A stretch of 64,000 bases of DNA. It comes from Plantago major (taxonomy: Eukaryota > Streptophyta > Magnoliopsida > Lamiales > Plantaginaceae). Of this stretch, positions 46,989 to 59,705 are shown piece by piece; the stretch's first letter is position 1; the number at the start of each line of letters is the position of its first letter. Under the pieces are notes generated by a model. It saw nothing but the letters and a program-made list of their open reading frames with translations, was not told the DNA's origin and did no database searches. Made by a program: the position numbers and the translations under genes. Location of the stretch: NCBI GenBank assembly GCA_026545765.1, contig CM048844.1:55276932-55340931 (forward strand), given 5' to 3'.

Positions 46989-48598
46989 TAGGTGAACAAC
47001 ACCGTGCATTATATATATTAAACAATTTCCCTTCCTGTAAGTTTAAACATTACATTTTTTTCCATAAAATTTGCAGGATGAAATGATTGGTGCTGAAAAA
47101 GACTTGGAACTCATTACAAAGAGTGGATGTAAATCAACGGATCACAAATAAGATGGAGATTGCCATCCTGGGACCGAGGTCGTTAGATTATTAGATTGTA
47201 ATTTGATAGGACATTAATGGTTTGTTTTATAAAACAATTATTAGAATGTAATTTGATAGGAAATTAATGGTTTGTATTATAAAACATTTATCGCATAACG
47301 TCCTCGGTTCTGGGCTCAAGCAAAACAGGCAACTCAGGTACGTCTCTAATAATTTTCATCTCAATTAAATTCGTTCAGCTTATAGCATTTAGTTGGTGAA
47401 TTTATTATACATATAATTAGTCGATCCGTACTATCATATGTAGCATATAATATTAGGTTGGGGCACTCTCAAGTAAAAAATTATAATTAGACTAACCAAT
47501 TATAGTGTAAAATCTGACAGTGGAGTACGTATGAATTAATAGGAATAACAAAGTATTTATTAATAATTAGAATTGAGAAGAAAGGTTCAATAACATTACT
47601 AACTTATTGGAAGCTTGCCCTTTCCCGCAATTGCATCTTGGTCAATTCCCTGCCTCTTCTTTGGTGCAGATGCTACCTCCTACAATTCTTGGCAGCTGAG
47701 ATAAAGACAATTCAGTGATCAAATGGGACAAAGCTTCCCTGTCAGAATCAGGCCTATAATAGAGAAAGCCAAAGTGCATTATGAAAGAATAAGGAACTGA
47801 AAGCATTTGCAGGTAGATGTTTTTCTGGATGAAATAATTAATCGTGATCAAATCGAGCGAGGGGACATAATGCTTGATGTGAATTGTATTGTCTTGAGCA
47901 AATATTATGCCACTGTTGTCTCAACAGCTCAGTCTCTATTTCGTCAGAGAAGAATACCTGAAGCTCAATGACAACTCTTAAGGATAAATCCACAACTATC
48001 ATCTCAGGAGCTCAGGTACTATTTTATTGAATAAGAGAGATTGAAGGTCAATCACTATCCAAAGGGGAATTCCTCAATGTCCTGTTTCCTTCCGTTCTTT
48101 CTAGTTTCCACATTACCATTTACATCAGGCTAGGCTAGGCATAGGAAAGGGAAAACTAAAACATAACGTTATATATCACGAATCACGGTGTAGCTACGAT
48201 ATAAAACCTCTCCTGTTCACCAAATATTTTACTCGTCTGTACTATTGTCTATTCATTGCAGTGTGAATAGATATACTAACTCCTTATAAACTAAAGTTCT
48301 GATCACCGCGAAAACCCTCACCCATGCTATCCAGGCCAAACACACCCAGCCACTCGAATTCAAATAAGCTGATTCGACAAAGTGCCGACTAATTTGAAGC
48401 TAACATCAAAAGTCCCTTCCCATCCAGCATTAATCGACTAATTCAAATAAGCTGATTCGGCAAATTTCTGACTAAGTTGAAACTAAAATCCCAATCCCAT
48501 CCAGAATTAATCAAACAGGTAAACTAACAACAAACAACTCAACTACAGAAAAACAAACGGTAATATAATAGAAATAGAAAGGAATTAGCCAATTAGAC
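46989..48598. other. Mixed region with gene-like fragments
   Basis: 47167-47315 has imperfect inverted ends (ccgaggtcgtta / taacgtcctcgg) around two tandem roughly 50-bp AT-rich units, and could be a small MITE. 47586-47850 reads open on the minus strand with ordinary amino-acid composition. 47041-47150 has an acceptor-like ttgcag followed by a short open frame. I cannot assign a family to any of these. Confidence 0.4.
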
Positions 48599-48728
48599 CT
48601 GAGCAAGCACTGGTTTGGCCAAATTCGATCCTCGAAAGAAACCGACAGCTTCAGCTCCACTAAATATCCCATCACGATCCAAATTCGCACTCAAAAGCCT
48701 CGAATTGCTCCGATCCTGCACCCGCCAT
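48599..48728 (-). pseudogene. EH-domain protein (EPS15/Pan1-like) first-exon fragment
   Basis: Minus strand: ATG at 48728 gives MAGAGSEQFEAF; after a frameshift of two missing bases the next frame gives ANLDRDGIFSGAEAVGFF and then GSNLAKPVLAQ, ending at a GT donor (48598-48597). This matches the start of the N-terminal EH domain of plant EPS15-like endocytosis proteins (family recalled: MAG...DQFEA...DLDGDGRISGAEAV.FF). The EF-hand loop Asp residues are partly kept. The next exon, which should begin with I/V-W, is not found. The upstream minus-strand sequence may be captured 5' UTR. It is a captured gene fragment. Confidence 0.85.
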
Positions 48729-49035
48729 TTTTCAACCTCTCGATCACTTCATCAAATGACATCAAAATGCTCAGGCAACATGTAGGATCAACGGACGACG
48801 ATAAATTGGGTATAACACCAAGCAAAGATATCCGTGTTTTCTGCATAAATTCTCATTGGAATTCGATTCGATTGAGTTTGAATTCCTACCAGTAGAACGT
48901 TGGGAATAATCAATCGATCGATCTAATCGAGCTACTCTAATGATGGGAAATAGGAACAGGATTGAAATCTTCCTTTGTCTCTTCATTTTTTATTAGCTTG
49001 CAAAATGTGGAATGTGATGTTCTGTTATGGCCAAT

Positions 49036-49237
49036 ATGACAGAATCGAGTTGACCGCGCTGAAAAGTGCAAAAGTGATTCAGTTAAATTTGTTATGGGTG
49101 AACTGGATATGGTGTACAACACTCCAGGAGTGAAGGAATATGTGCAGGGAGGTAGGTTCAAGAACGATGTTCCAATGCTGGATGAATGTGTTCTGATTGA
49201 GGATGCTGGACATTTCATCAATCAAGAGAGATGCACG
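49036..49237 (+). pseudogene. Soluble epoxide hydrolase C-terminal exon fragment
   Basis: The plus strand reads VKFVMGELDMVYNTPGVKEY, then Gly/Arg/Lys-rich residues and VPMLDECVLIEDAGHFINQE. This is the C-terminal part of plant alpha/beta-hydrolase-fold epoxide hydrolases, containing the catalytic-acid region (GELD) and the catalytic His (AGHFINQE). Only this part exists: the nucleophile Asp and oxyanion HGxP regions are absent, and the sequence degenerates into an AT repeat after 49237. It has the opposite orientation to the EH-domain fragment 300 bp away, so at least two unrelated genes were sampled. Confidence 0.88.
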
Positions 49238-49604
49238 CACATATATATAAATATATATAATGATAGGGTTGCGCATATGAGTTAATAACGGAATAGGTGG
49301 GCGTATCGTTATGTAACAAACATTAACGACTTGGTAAATAATTACGGGAAGTTGAAGAATATTTAAAATTTAAATACCTATACAATTAGGGAAACAACTA
49401 TGAGTAATCGACAATGATTTGAACTAATAAATCTATCCGATTGGTGGTTAGTGGACTGATAGAGATATATTTTCACTATAATTAGATTAGGTTATCCTTA
49501 AAATTAGGGATTTGTTTAAACTATGAGTGCAGGAGAAGAAAAATTCAAATATATATAGGGTTTTGATGCTTGAATTATTAGTGATTTATAAGTGAATTTT
49601 TTTG

Positions 49605-49688
49605 GGTTTCGGTTTGCTACCTAGGATTTTTGCATACGTTGCATATCTCTTCTTCCATTTAGATCATCACTTTTATCATATATATAGA
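49605..49688 (-). repeat. Helitron-like 5' terminus, unit 2
   Basis: Shares the roughly 80-bp terminal block with 46905-46988. The internal inverted repeat is decayed (gctac/gttgc). The element would extend left from 49688 and so include the EH-domain and epoxide hydrolase fragments. No matching hairpin-CTRR 3' end was found for it. Confidence 0.5.
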
Positions 49689-51349
49689 TGTGGTTCGAAA
49701 TCCAGATCTTCTATTTAGTTAATTTCATACTAATATCTAAGCAGATTTCTAAGAATTATATCCTAGGTAATTTTAACTGATTGAGCTAAATAATAACATA
49801 TTTTAAAAATATGATCTTCACTGTATGTGTTGCTCTACTTCATAAATTGTTTATTTATCATTTTTCTTATAGCTGATTTCTTCACATCTAGCTAACAACT
49901 TATTAATATTTGATTGCAACGTACAATGCTAAGTTAAACTCAGTAACAATCTTGTGGGATACATGGCAAGGAAAAAGATTGATAACAAACTACAACGGTG
50001 TTGATTCTTAACATTATTCGTTTAGTATAGGTTGTAGCGTCATGTTTCGATATAACTCGGTCCACATTTTGATAATTAAGTGTTTCCAATGCATCTAACC
50101 CTTCTTTTTTTGAGCACATCGAATCCGCTCAACGACTTTACAATTACAGTCACATAGGTTTCATCAGCATGTCCTTAAGCCCTTCAAGGAAGTAACAAAT
50201 CCTCGAAAAATTCAAGTGTTCAAAAAACATCCGCCTACAAAATACGATACATAGATTAAAAAATAATCTCAATTAATGTAAATTAATAAAGGTGACTTAC
50301 CATTCACATGTGATAATAGACATCATGATTGTTAGCGTTTTGACATGAGTTCAAGAGTTTAGCATTGGAAGTTACGTTTCGAAGTTATACATGGAGTTAC
50401 GACATATTTGATCATCAAATAGAATCCTGGATATTTTTGAATAGTAGCAAACTTCTTTAGAATGCAAAATAATCAACATAATAAAATTATGCTCTAAGTA
50501 TAGATATAGTTTCATCGCATGAAAATGAAATATGCTCATAACGTACCATTTCATCACTTTCTTACTCTTTGACGTTGTTGATGGCCACTAAAAAGATGAT
50601 GTACATCTATCTGCAAGTGATTTGATAAATCCAAAAAAGTAGTCGGATACTTCAGTTTAGGAGGCATTAGACCGGATAGATTTGTTGATTTTCATTTCAT
50701 TTATGGTGATTCTGGCGTGAGAAGTAATTGATTGGCTCTCTTCATCAATATATACATTTGATTTGGAGTGATGGAGAAAGAAAGAGATTTCTTTTCTCAT
50801 TATTTGTTCTATTCAAATATTGCTATTCTTTGTGAGATGACAAAATAAATGAGATTTTTAAAACTTTTATTTGTTGTTTGAATCTCGTATATCCTGAGTT
50901 TCAGTATATTGTTATAGTTGATTGAGTCCGATTTATTTGGATTATTTAACAGAAATTATATAAAATCTTGTATCACTTTCATTTAATACTATAAATAGGA
51001 TAATTAGCTTGAATGTAGGGGGTCTGATTGGATACTCTCTCGTTTTGTCATAGCCATTCAAAATTAGATTGAATTAACATTCCATATAAAATGACTAAAA
51101 ATAGACAATGCACTTGATTTAGACGGTTATGAAGATGAATGATGACTTTTTCAATACAAATAACAATGAATTATAATTTATGTATTTTAACTATAATTAG
51201 ATTACTTAACCCATAAAAATAGGGAAGCTTTAAAACTACTTATCTGTATCAAATTAGGCGTATGGATAGAAGAAGAAAAATAAATTCAAATTTATGTTGA
51301 CCGGATGACTCAAATATTAGTGAATTATAAATGAATTATTTTTTGCTTC

Positions 51350-51426
51350 GTTTTGCCACCTAGGATTTTGCATACGTGGCATAGCTCTCATTCCATTTTC
51401 ATCATGACTTTTATCATATATATAGA
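51350..51426 (-). repeat. Helitron-like 5' terminus, unit 3
   Basis: Same terminal block with an intact gccac...gtggc inverted repeat. Ends atatagA|T at 51426. No 3' end identified to the left. Confidence 0.5.
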
Positions 51427-51475
51427 TTTCCTTGGTATTAGGGACATGAAACAATAAAAATAGATTTATACATTG

Positions 51476-53104
51476 TGTTAGATATTTTGTTAGAATATCT
51501 GTTTAGATTTTGTTCAGCAACATGATGCCTTATCTTAGTCTCAGAAAGGTGATTAGTACTCTTGGTTCACTTGAACATTGTAAAAGAGGAAACCCACTAA
51601 GTATGATAGTCTAGCTAATCTTGTATAGGATGTTAGGTATCAAAATGTAATTTTTATTTTATGAAGAGAAGACCAAGAAGAAGACATCCAAGCAGAAAGC
51701 TCAACATTTGAAGATTTGAAGAAAACTGCACAAGATTACTGAATCTGTTATTCAGATATCTTAGCCAGATATCTTGTAGACGCGAACAGTTTCAAACAAA
51801 CTGTGTCATAAGAGATATCTGAAAAAAAGATACATATCTGAAAACAAGGAAAGTGTCCACAGATATCTATTCTCAGATACCTTGAGCATTAACCACGTTT
51901 CTGAAAAAGAAACATATATTGAAAACAAAGTTGTTTCAATGAATAACAAGTGGTATCTGAAGAATGAAGATAAGGACGCAAAGAATCGATAACACGGTTT
52001 CGACATAAAGCATAGTTCCGCTGACACTACAGACAAAAAGTATAGTACAAAGCATTTAATGCACGACAGAGATGTCGAATAAAAGCAACGCAACTTCGAG
52101 AAGAAGACAAAACTCGCATAAGATTATACAGATATCGATAGTTTGAATTTGAGCCTAACGGATACTATTCAAACGGCACTCAAATTCATCTATAAATATC
52201 AACACTTAGACAACTTGAGAGAACACACGGAACACAACTCAGAACACTGAATATGCTGAAACATACGATCTCTGATCTTACTCTCTCAAAGCTTCTTACT
52301 TATCATCAAAGCTTTTACATTGCGACTAAATCTTTTGATCTTGAGTAAACACTGAAGTTCTAAGTGTCCTGATCCTAAACAAGCAAAGCTATCTGTGAAG
52401 GAATTGAATCAAAAGATCAACTATCTGAGATTCATTCTCTTGAACAGATATCATAAGACTTGGGTCAAGAAATCAACAAGATACCATACCGTAAAGTGTA
52501 TTAAGTAACTTAGTTCACAGAGCTATCTCAATAACTAAAAGTTATTAAGACGCTCATCCGACAACTCAAACCAAACCAACACCAAAACCGGTGGAGTACG
52601 TGAAGTACTTAGTTTGAAAATCGTGAATAACTCCAAGGTTACCGAGTATAGGAAGTACTTGATTTGGGAAACTAAGGAATAACTCCAAGGTTATTGAGTA
52701 TAGGAAGTACTTAGCTTGGGAAGCTAGGAATAACTCAAAGGTTTCGAGTATAGGAAGTACTTGGTCAAGAAGCTAGGAACAACTCGGGGGAACATTTGGT
52801 CAGAACCAATTGTTCGTAATCTTAGAATAGGATTATTGTAAGGTTATCTCAATTATCTGTTCTAGTGAATTCTAGGTCTCTGATAGACCGAAGTGGATTA
52901 GTTGGAGGATTACGCCACCTCCAGATACCACTATACTTGCTGTGTCATTTACGTTTCTGTATCTATACTTCAGCAACACACACACACTTATTAACTGTTT
53001 CTACACTTATCTTTATTAAGTCTTCCGCACTCTGATTCTAAGTATCAGATATCTATTCAGATATCTGAGAAACATTTGTTATCGACAAAAGTTTTAAAAG
53101 ACTA
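51476..53104 (+). repeat. 5' LTR, copy 3 (3' end lost)
   Basis: Aligns with the copy 2 LTR from its third tgttag repeat to aaaagactat. The poly-C tract, the tctagtc...ggaccaaca end and the primer-binding site are absent. TATA box at 52190-52198; tandem hairpins at 52585-52815. Many CAG/CTG positions are altered between 51960 and 52810. Confidence 0.9.
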
Positions 53105-53136
53105 TGAGTGATGCACCCGTTCAGATATCTATTCAG

Positions 53137-55600
53137 ATGTCTCTGAGTGATGCACCCGTTCTCAAACCAGAGAACTACGAAATAGAAAATAACATGATGC
53201 TCCACCTTGAAGCCATAAGTGACGAGATGATCAAGTAATAAAGAATGGCCAATAGTCATTCAACAACTTAAGCAAGTCATGGAGGTTTCGAGGAAGAGAT
53301 AGAGATCAAAGCGAAGGATCTTCACAAATGACAAGGCCAACTAGTGGAAGATCTATCGTCACGTTATTTACGAACCAAAGCTCAGAGAACTCGACATCGG
53401 AAGATGCCAAGAGAAATCGTCTGGATGGTCAAGCTCAGAACATCATCATCGATCGACACGAGCACATACAAGGTAAACTGTGGGTGCTAAACGGCGAAGT
53501 CACTCGCAACCGATTGAAGAAATCATGCGGAACCGAGAAAACCAAGGAAAACAAGTTTGAAGTTCTAAAGTTGAAATTTCAAAATTTCAAACAAGGTCCC
53601 ACAAACTCGAAGAATTTGATTTCAGATTTACCACTCTCATGAGTGATATGGCAAGACTTGGGAAAGCAATAGATACTCAATGTAAAAGATTAAGACTATT
53701 GTTAGAAGTCTTAACCACAACCGGAGCATACTAAATTCTTTTATTTTAACCAAGGTATGCCAAATATCACTCCAGTGGAACTTTTCTCTCATCTTGCTAC
53801 TGTTGACTATGAGACAACTCAGAGAGAACAAACAACTGAAAAGTTGCAGAATCTTGCTCTAGTTACTCAAGGAACTTCTGAAAAGAAGAAAAGCAAGGAG
53901 GAGACTGAGGATGCTCTTGCTGCAAAGCAAATGAGTAAATTTGTCAGTCGAGAAATTGAGAGAAGAAAGGCCAAAGAGAAGCTGAAAAAGCATCTAGGCT
54001 CAAACTATCACCAAGACAAAATATGCAAAGCTCATTGAACAAGCCACCAAAAAGCATCATGTATCGAGGAAGCGAAATTGAAACGATATTCTGCTTTATT
54101 GTCGTAAACCCGCCATTTCAAGAAGGATTGTCCTGCCCTCAACAAACTAAGGACAGGGGACTAGAAGATAGAAGAATCTTCCGAAGAAGCCAGAAAGCTT
54201 TGTTAACTGAAGAAAGAAAGAAAATCCAAATTCAGCTGGATGCTCTAGACGTTGAGATAGATTCTGAAGATGACAATTCAGATGATTCAACCCTACCATC
54301 ACCAGAATTATGTGGAGTTACTCATGATATAATCGACTTCGCCTCAAGAAGAATGAAATGTGGAGTTGTCAAATTGACGGACCGTACATCTCCAACATAG
54401 AAAACTGTCTTATGGCTGATGAGGTAACACATACTTCTTGCTACACTTATGAAAGTGATGAAGAGGAAATAAAAAATCTAGAAAATCTCAGGAAAGAACT
54501 TGACATCTATGAAAGAGAATTTCTAATGATCCGAGCTAGAGCAGAAAACCTTGAAGAAGAAAAGAATTCTCTTGAAAAGGAAAATTCTCAATTAGTTAAA
54601 GAATCTGAGAGAAAGGATGCTGAAAATGCATTTCTCAAAGCTCAGATATCTGAGACTGAAAAGTCACATGAAAAGCAATGGCCGAAGTTACGAAGAATTA
54701 TGAAAATCTTCTTTCGAAAACAAGGAACTCAAGAAGAAAGAACTATCTTTTCAATCTTATGCCAAAGCTAGTGACACTTCATCAAGTACAATCTTACTTA
54801 AGAGATCCTTCGAGAAGAAAGGACTTGAAATGAATACACGCATGATTGTTCTATCACTCTGAGTAAGAGTAAGGAGAAAAGAAAATTTGTAAGTACTCAG
54901 CAAGACGTTTCCCATGCAATCTATAGTATCGGTGAAAAGACAAAGATTGTTGACAAAGGAAAGGCAGTTGCGACTAGACCTTTGTGGGAAAAACAAGTCA
55001 AAAACAAAAGCTTGGGTATGTTTAGAAAAGAAACACAAGACCTTAAAAGTGTAAACACCCACAGTGCTATGTCTCTCAAAAAGGTAGAATTGCAGGAGCT
55101 GGCGAATTCTCCCATGTCACTTTTTCTGGAAAGAAATTGGATCAACCAGAGACTAGCAAAGCTGCTAAGAAAAGACCTCAGATAGCTTCAAGTGCTCGAA
55201 ACGGCATTGGCTAGAAAGGCATCGGAAAACAACTTGCTCATGAGTACAAGCAGGAGCAAGAACGATGGCTGAAAGCTAGAATTGCTCAAAGCAATTATCG
55301 GCGGAAGTTAAATCAAGCCATCGAAAATCAATGCCGTGGCTAGAAGAAATCTGGCAAGGAAGGCTAACTTTGCTGAAAAGCAAACTCAGAAACCTGACAG
55401 GTATCTGAACGCATCATATGGAGCACCTAGGAACACACCAAGGAAGAAAATAATTCTTACTAATGATAACTTTCATTCAAAAAGAATTCCTCCTTACGCT
55501 GTCGCTGACAAAAGCATATTTCAAAGAAATTCATTCAAAATGGATTCCTCTTGAAGAACTTTTGATTCGACGGTTCCATCAAAGATATGAGAACCTAATC
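53137..55600 (+). pseudogene. gag: gag, copy 3
   Basis: ATG at 53137 gives MSLSDAPVLKPENYE before the frame breaks near 53180. The gag domain is seen in pieces (53328-53642; the region before 53757). The 53757-54038 frame (Lys/Glu-rich) and the coiled-coil segment 54358-54771 are well kept. The zinc knuckle near 54085-54130 is frameshifted, with the second Cys codon disturbed. The upstream copy of gagtgatgcacccgttc at 53105-53122 lacks an ATG and is a duplication artefact or rearrangement. Not translatable as it stands. Confidence 0.8.
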
Positions 55601-55609
55601 TCCTGCTTC

Positions 55610-58600
55610 CGTCAGGTGCGTAATGCTTCCGGACTAAAGCACAATGGCTATTTGATAGTGGATGCGAAAGCACACAGAGACAAAGCAACTGTTGATTACA
55701 AAGCTTGCAACACAGACCGGATATCGATTTGGAGGAGAATTAAATCCTCTCCGATTTGGCAACATCAAATTGGGAACTTTAACAATCACCGACGACACAT
55801 GTTGAGGATTTGAAATACAATCTATTTAGCATGAGCCGCTTTGCATGGGTTTTACTATAAAATTCAAAGCTAAATCGCAAACTAATTGACAATGAGTCAA
55901 AGCATACCTTAGTCGGGATGAAAGGCGCCTTTATGTTGCCGATTGGGCATCCGCCACAATCAAGAATGTCTCATGGTGAGTCAATCTGGTCACACGTAAG
56001 AGCCGTTATGGCACAAAAGAATGAGTCACTTGAACTTCAAAACTCAATATACTTGCCAAGAAATAGTTAGTGGTTGGTCTTCCGTAACATCTTTCGTAAA
56101 GGATGGTATCTGCTCATTGCCGATGGGGAAACAATCTAAGATCTCTTTCAAATCCAAAATCGTACACTCTAGTGTTAGACCAACGCAACTTTTACATATG
56201 GATCTATTTGAATCATCTCGTAACTAGTTATGTAGGAAAGAAGTATGGTCCGTTGTTGTAGATGACTTCTCAAGATTCACTTGGGTTGTCTTCCCAAACA
56301 CAAGTCTGATGCCGTGGTGGAGATACCAAACTTGTCAAAAAGCTTGAAGTCATGAAGAATGACAAGGTATCCGCAATCGTAATGCACTATGGTACCGAGT
56401 TTGTCAACCAAGACATAAAGGAGTTTTGACTGCAAAGGTATACAACACCAACTTTCCTCCGTAAGAACACCTCAACAAAATGGTGTTGCGAAAGGAAAAC
56501 AGAATCCTTAAAGAAGCCGCAAGGACAATGCTAATGACATCGAGATAAGTGAAATATATTAGGTTGAAGTCAGAACACAAACCGCTACACTCAAAACAGA
56601 TGCTTGATAAACAAACACCATGACAGGACCCCCTATGAAATCTTGGTTGGAAGACCTCCTAATATCAAACATCTGAGAGTATTTGGTTGTAGATGTTTTG
56701 TTCTAAACAATGGGAAAGATTATCTGAGAACATTTCAACCAAAGACAGATGAAGGTGTTTTTCTTGGCTATTCCACAAATAGCAAAGCTTACAGGATTTA
56801 CAACAAAAGAACAAAGAAAATTGAAGAATCAGTTCATGTTGTATTCTATGAAGGAAGTAAGAAAACACCTCCTATTGATGAACTCTCAGAAAAGTTCAAA
56901 GAACTATTACTGAGGGATCCTAAAGAAGAATCCTCAGAAAGGAAAAACATCTTTATGGAAAGTGAGGATGACTCTGACGTAGAAAAGCTTGAAAAGCCTA
57001 GTAACAACAAGATGACTCACAAGCATGATGAGGAATTTCCTATGAGTTTTCTAGAAATGGAACAAGTTACTAAGAACCTTCATCATGAAGAGGTATCTGA
57101 AAAAGAGAATGTTGAAATGCATGTCTCAGATATCTCTAACACTAAAGAAGTGTCAGATATCCATGACATTTCCCATATGTCAGATATCTCAGATACTGAA
57201 TAAGTATCAAAACAAAATCTTAGTGATTCACATTCAGATCACCTGGATATTGATCCTACTAGCACTAAACCTATGATGAAATGGATCAAAGATCATCCTA
57301 CAAAGGATATAATTGGACCAATGAATCAGGGTGTTAGGACTAGAAGAGCAATAGCTGAAAATGCTAACTCTCTCTTTGGATGTTTCATCTCGAATATTGA
57401 ACCTAAAAACATAGAAGAAGCATTAGGAGACCAAGACTGGATCTCTGCAATGCAAGAAGAGTTGGATCAATTTGAGAGAAACAAAGTCTGGAAACTAGTT
57501 CCATTTATAGAAGGAATATCTGTGATTGGAACTAAATGGGTTTTCAGAAACAAGATGAATGAATCTGGTGAAATAACCGTAAACAAAGCAAGATTGGTTG
57601 CCAAGGATTTACTCATCAAGGCTTAGATTTTGACGAGTCATATGCACCAGTTGCCGATTGATGCAATAAGACTCTTTCTAGCCTTTGCTCATAAAGATTT
57701 CAAAGTTTATCGATGGATGTCAAAAGTGCATTCCTAAACGGTGAACTTGCGTAAGAAGTCTATGTTGAGCAACCACCGGGTTTGAAGTTTCTCGTAAAGT
57801 AGAATGGTCTATAAACCATGTAAAGCTCAGATGGATCAAACAGCTCCAAGAGCATGGTATGACACTTTGGCCAAATACCTACTAGAAAGTGGTTTCAAGA
57901 AAGGTGAAGTTGATAAAACTTTATTTACCTTAAACCATGATGGGAAACTACTCTTAGTTCAAGTATATGTTGATGACATCATATTTGGATCTAAGGACAA
58001 GCAACTTTGTAATGACTTTGCAAATCTCATGAAAAGCAAGTTTGAGATGAGCATGATGGGAGAAATGAATTATTTCCTAGGATTGCAAGTCAAGCAACTC
58101 AATGATGGAATATTCATTAGTCAAACAAAGTATGCAAAAGACAAAATTCAATCTTAAGCCTTCTGAAAAGAATGCTAAGATACCTATGAGCATTGGAACC
58201 AAAATGACCTATCAATCGTATAAGAGTGTTGAATAACATAAGTATAGGAAATTGATAGGTTCACTACTTGACCTCACTGCAAGTAGACTGATATTCAATA
58301 TGCCGTTGGAGTATGTGCTAGATTTCAGACAAATCCAATGCAAACACACTACAACATTGCTATGAAAATATTAAGGTATGTGAAGGGTACAGTAGATGTA
58401 GGATTGTGGTATCCTAAAGAAAGTGGATTGAGTTTAGTCATTGGATGTCGATTATGCTGGATCATTGCTTGATAGGAAAAGCACCTCAGGAACTTGTCAG
58501 TTTCTGGGCACTAGACTTATCTCATGGTTTACCAAAAAGCAAAACTCAATTGCAACTTCTACCACAGAGGTCAATATATTGTCACGGTTGTTGTGCAACA

Positions 58601-58900
58601 CAAATTCTGTGGATACAACAACAACTTAAAGACTATGGACTCGATGAAAAAAAAACTCCCATTTTCTGTGACAACACAAGTGCTATTGCGATTACACAGA
58701 ATCCTAAATTTCATGCCAGAACAAAGCACATTGATGTTAGACATCACTTCATCAGAGACCATGTTGAAAAAGGCAATATAGAGATACTCAAGATTGGCAC
58801 TGAAGACCAACTTGCAGATATCTTCACTAAGCCACTACAAGAAAATAGATTCTTAGCCTTAAGACATAGTCTTGGACTAATGGAACTACCAATGAACTGA
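55610..58900 (+). pseudogene. pol: copia pol polyprotein, copy 3
   Basis: DSGC at 55654-55665, then the protease and most of the integrase (55670-56600) are scrambled. The integrase C-terminal part and acidic linker are open at 56604-57203 and RT begins at 57273-57626. The middle of RT is scrambled at 57600-57820, including loss of LYGLKQ (QMDQT at 57828-57842). The palm is intact at 57804-58157 with YVDD at 57966-57977. RNase H is largely intact at 58445-58900 and stops after LMELPMN. Compared with copy 2 this copy keeps the second catalytic Asp. Non-functional if the breaks are real. Confidence 0.9.
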
Positions 58901-59705
58901 AAAAGTTCAGATATCTGGAACGGGTATCCAGAAAAGAGAGAAGAGTTATCTGGAACGGGTATCCAGAAAAGAGAGAAGAGGTATCTGGAACGGGTATCCA
59001 GAAGTCAAAAAGGATAAAGAGCAAAAAGATAGCTTAAGATCTCTGAGACGGGAACTCAGATATCTGAATCATTCTATAAATGGGGAACACTAAAGAGAAT
59101 AGTATAACTATATGCAGTCAACTACTCTCTTGAAACTCGCATTATTTCTATCTTGATGAAAAACTTGGAAAAATCCTAAGTATAAGACAGATTCAGATGC
59201 GACCAGTGTCCTTGCTCAAACAGAATTGTGATTCAGATAGCTATTAGCCAAAATTCATTAAATGGGCACAATTACATTTGTTGATTGTGATCATTGCTGG
59301 AGAAGCAATGGTGACCCTTGATGAATTCAAATGCTTGATCTGAACGGCAGAAATTAATTCACAAAGAATAGTGGATCAGAAAATTCCGACAAAGACCACT
59401 TTGCATTTAATGCCGAAGTTACTTTTGATCATGCCGGCTTGCAATTCACAGAAACGTACACACAAAATCAATTTGTATGTATTTGTCTGTTGAGATTCAC
59501 TTGCTATATATATAGGATTTTGGCAAAGAAAATCACTTTTGCCTAATCCGAAATTTCAACTTGCATCAAAATAGCAAAAACCTTCTCCTAATCCTCTGCA
59601 ACATCTCTAAAATCTCTGCAAATCTTGATTAAGTTTTTCTGAAAAGAATCACTCAATCGAATCTCTTTCAAACACAAGCTTCAAATCCCTATACTATATA
59701 AAGAG
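58901..59705 (+). promoter_or_regulatory. Post-pol hairpins and accessory-gene promoter, copy 3
   Basis: Three tandem units of about 35 bp (58911-59003), each a tctgga/tccaga hairpin with an ACGGG loop, then ctgag-acggga-actcag at 59040-59062. TATA box at 59505-59514, leader, and tatataaagag immediately before ATG 59706. No coding capacity. Confidence 0.6.

Larger units (their letters stand above)
49238..51475. other. AT-rich region with two diverged Helitron-like units
   Basis: 49350-49688 and 51050-51426 are related over at least 200 bp, and both end in the catatatatagat terminus. Between them (49689-51050) I see no gene; a minus-strand open stretch near 50100-50240 is unidentified. 51471-51475 (cattg) would be the left target duplication of copia copy 3. 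Confidence 0.45.

Noticed and set aside
47642..47851. A minus-strand 69-residue frame with ordinary composition
   Set aside because: Could be a captured exon, but no family was recognised and no clear splice borders were found, so it is mentioned only within the mixed region.
48937..49276. Minus-strand frames of 94 and 65 residues
   Set aside because: They are shadows of the plus-strand epoxide hydrolase fragment.
50100..50240. A possible minus-strand exon
   Set aside because: Frames change within 60 bp and no motif is recognisable.
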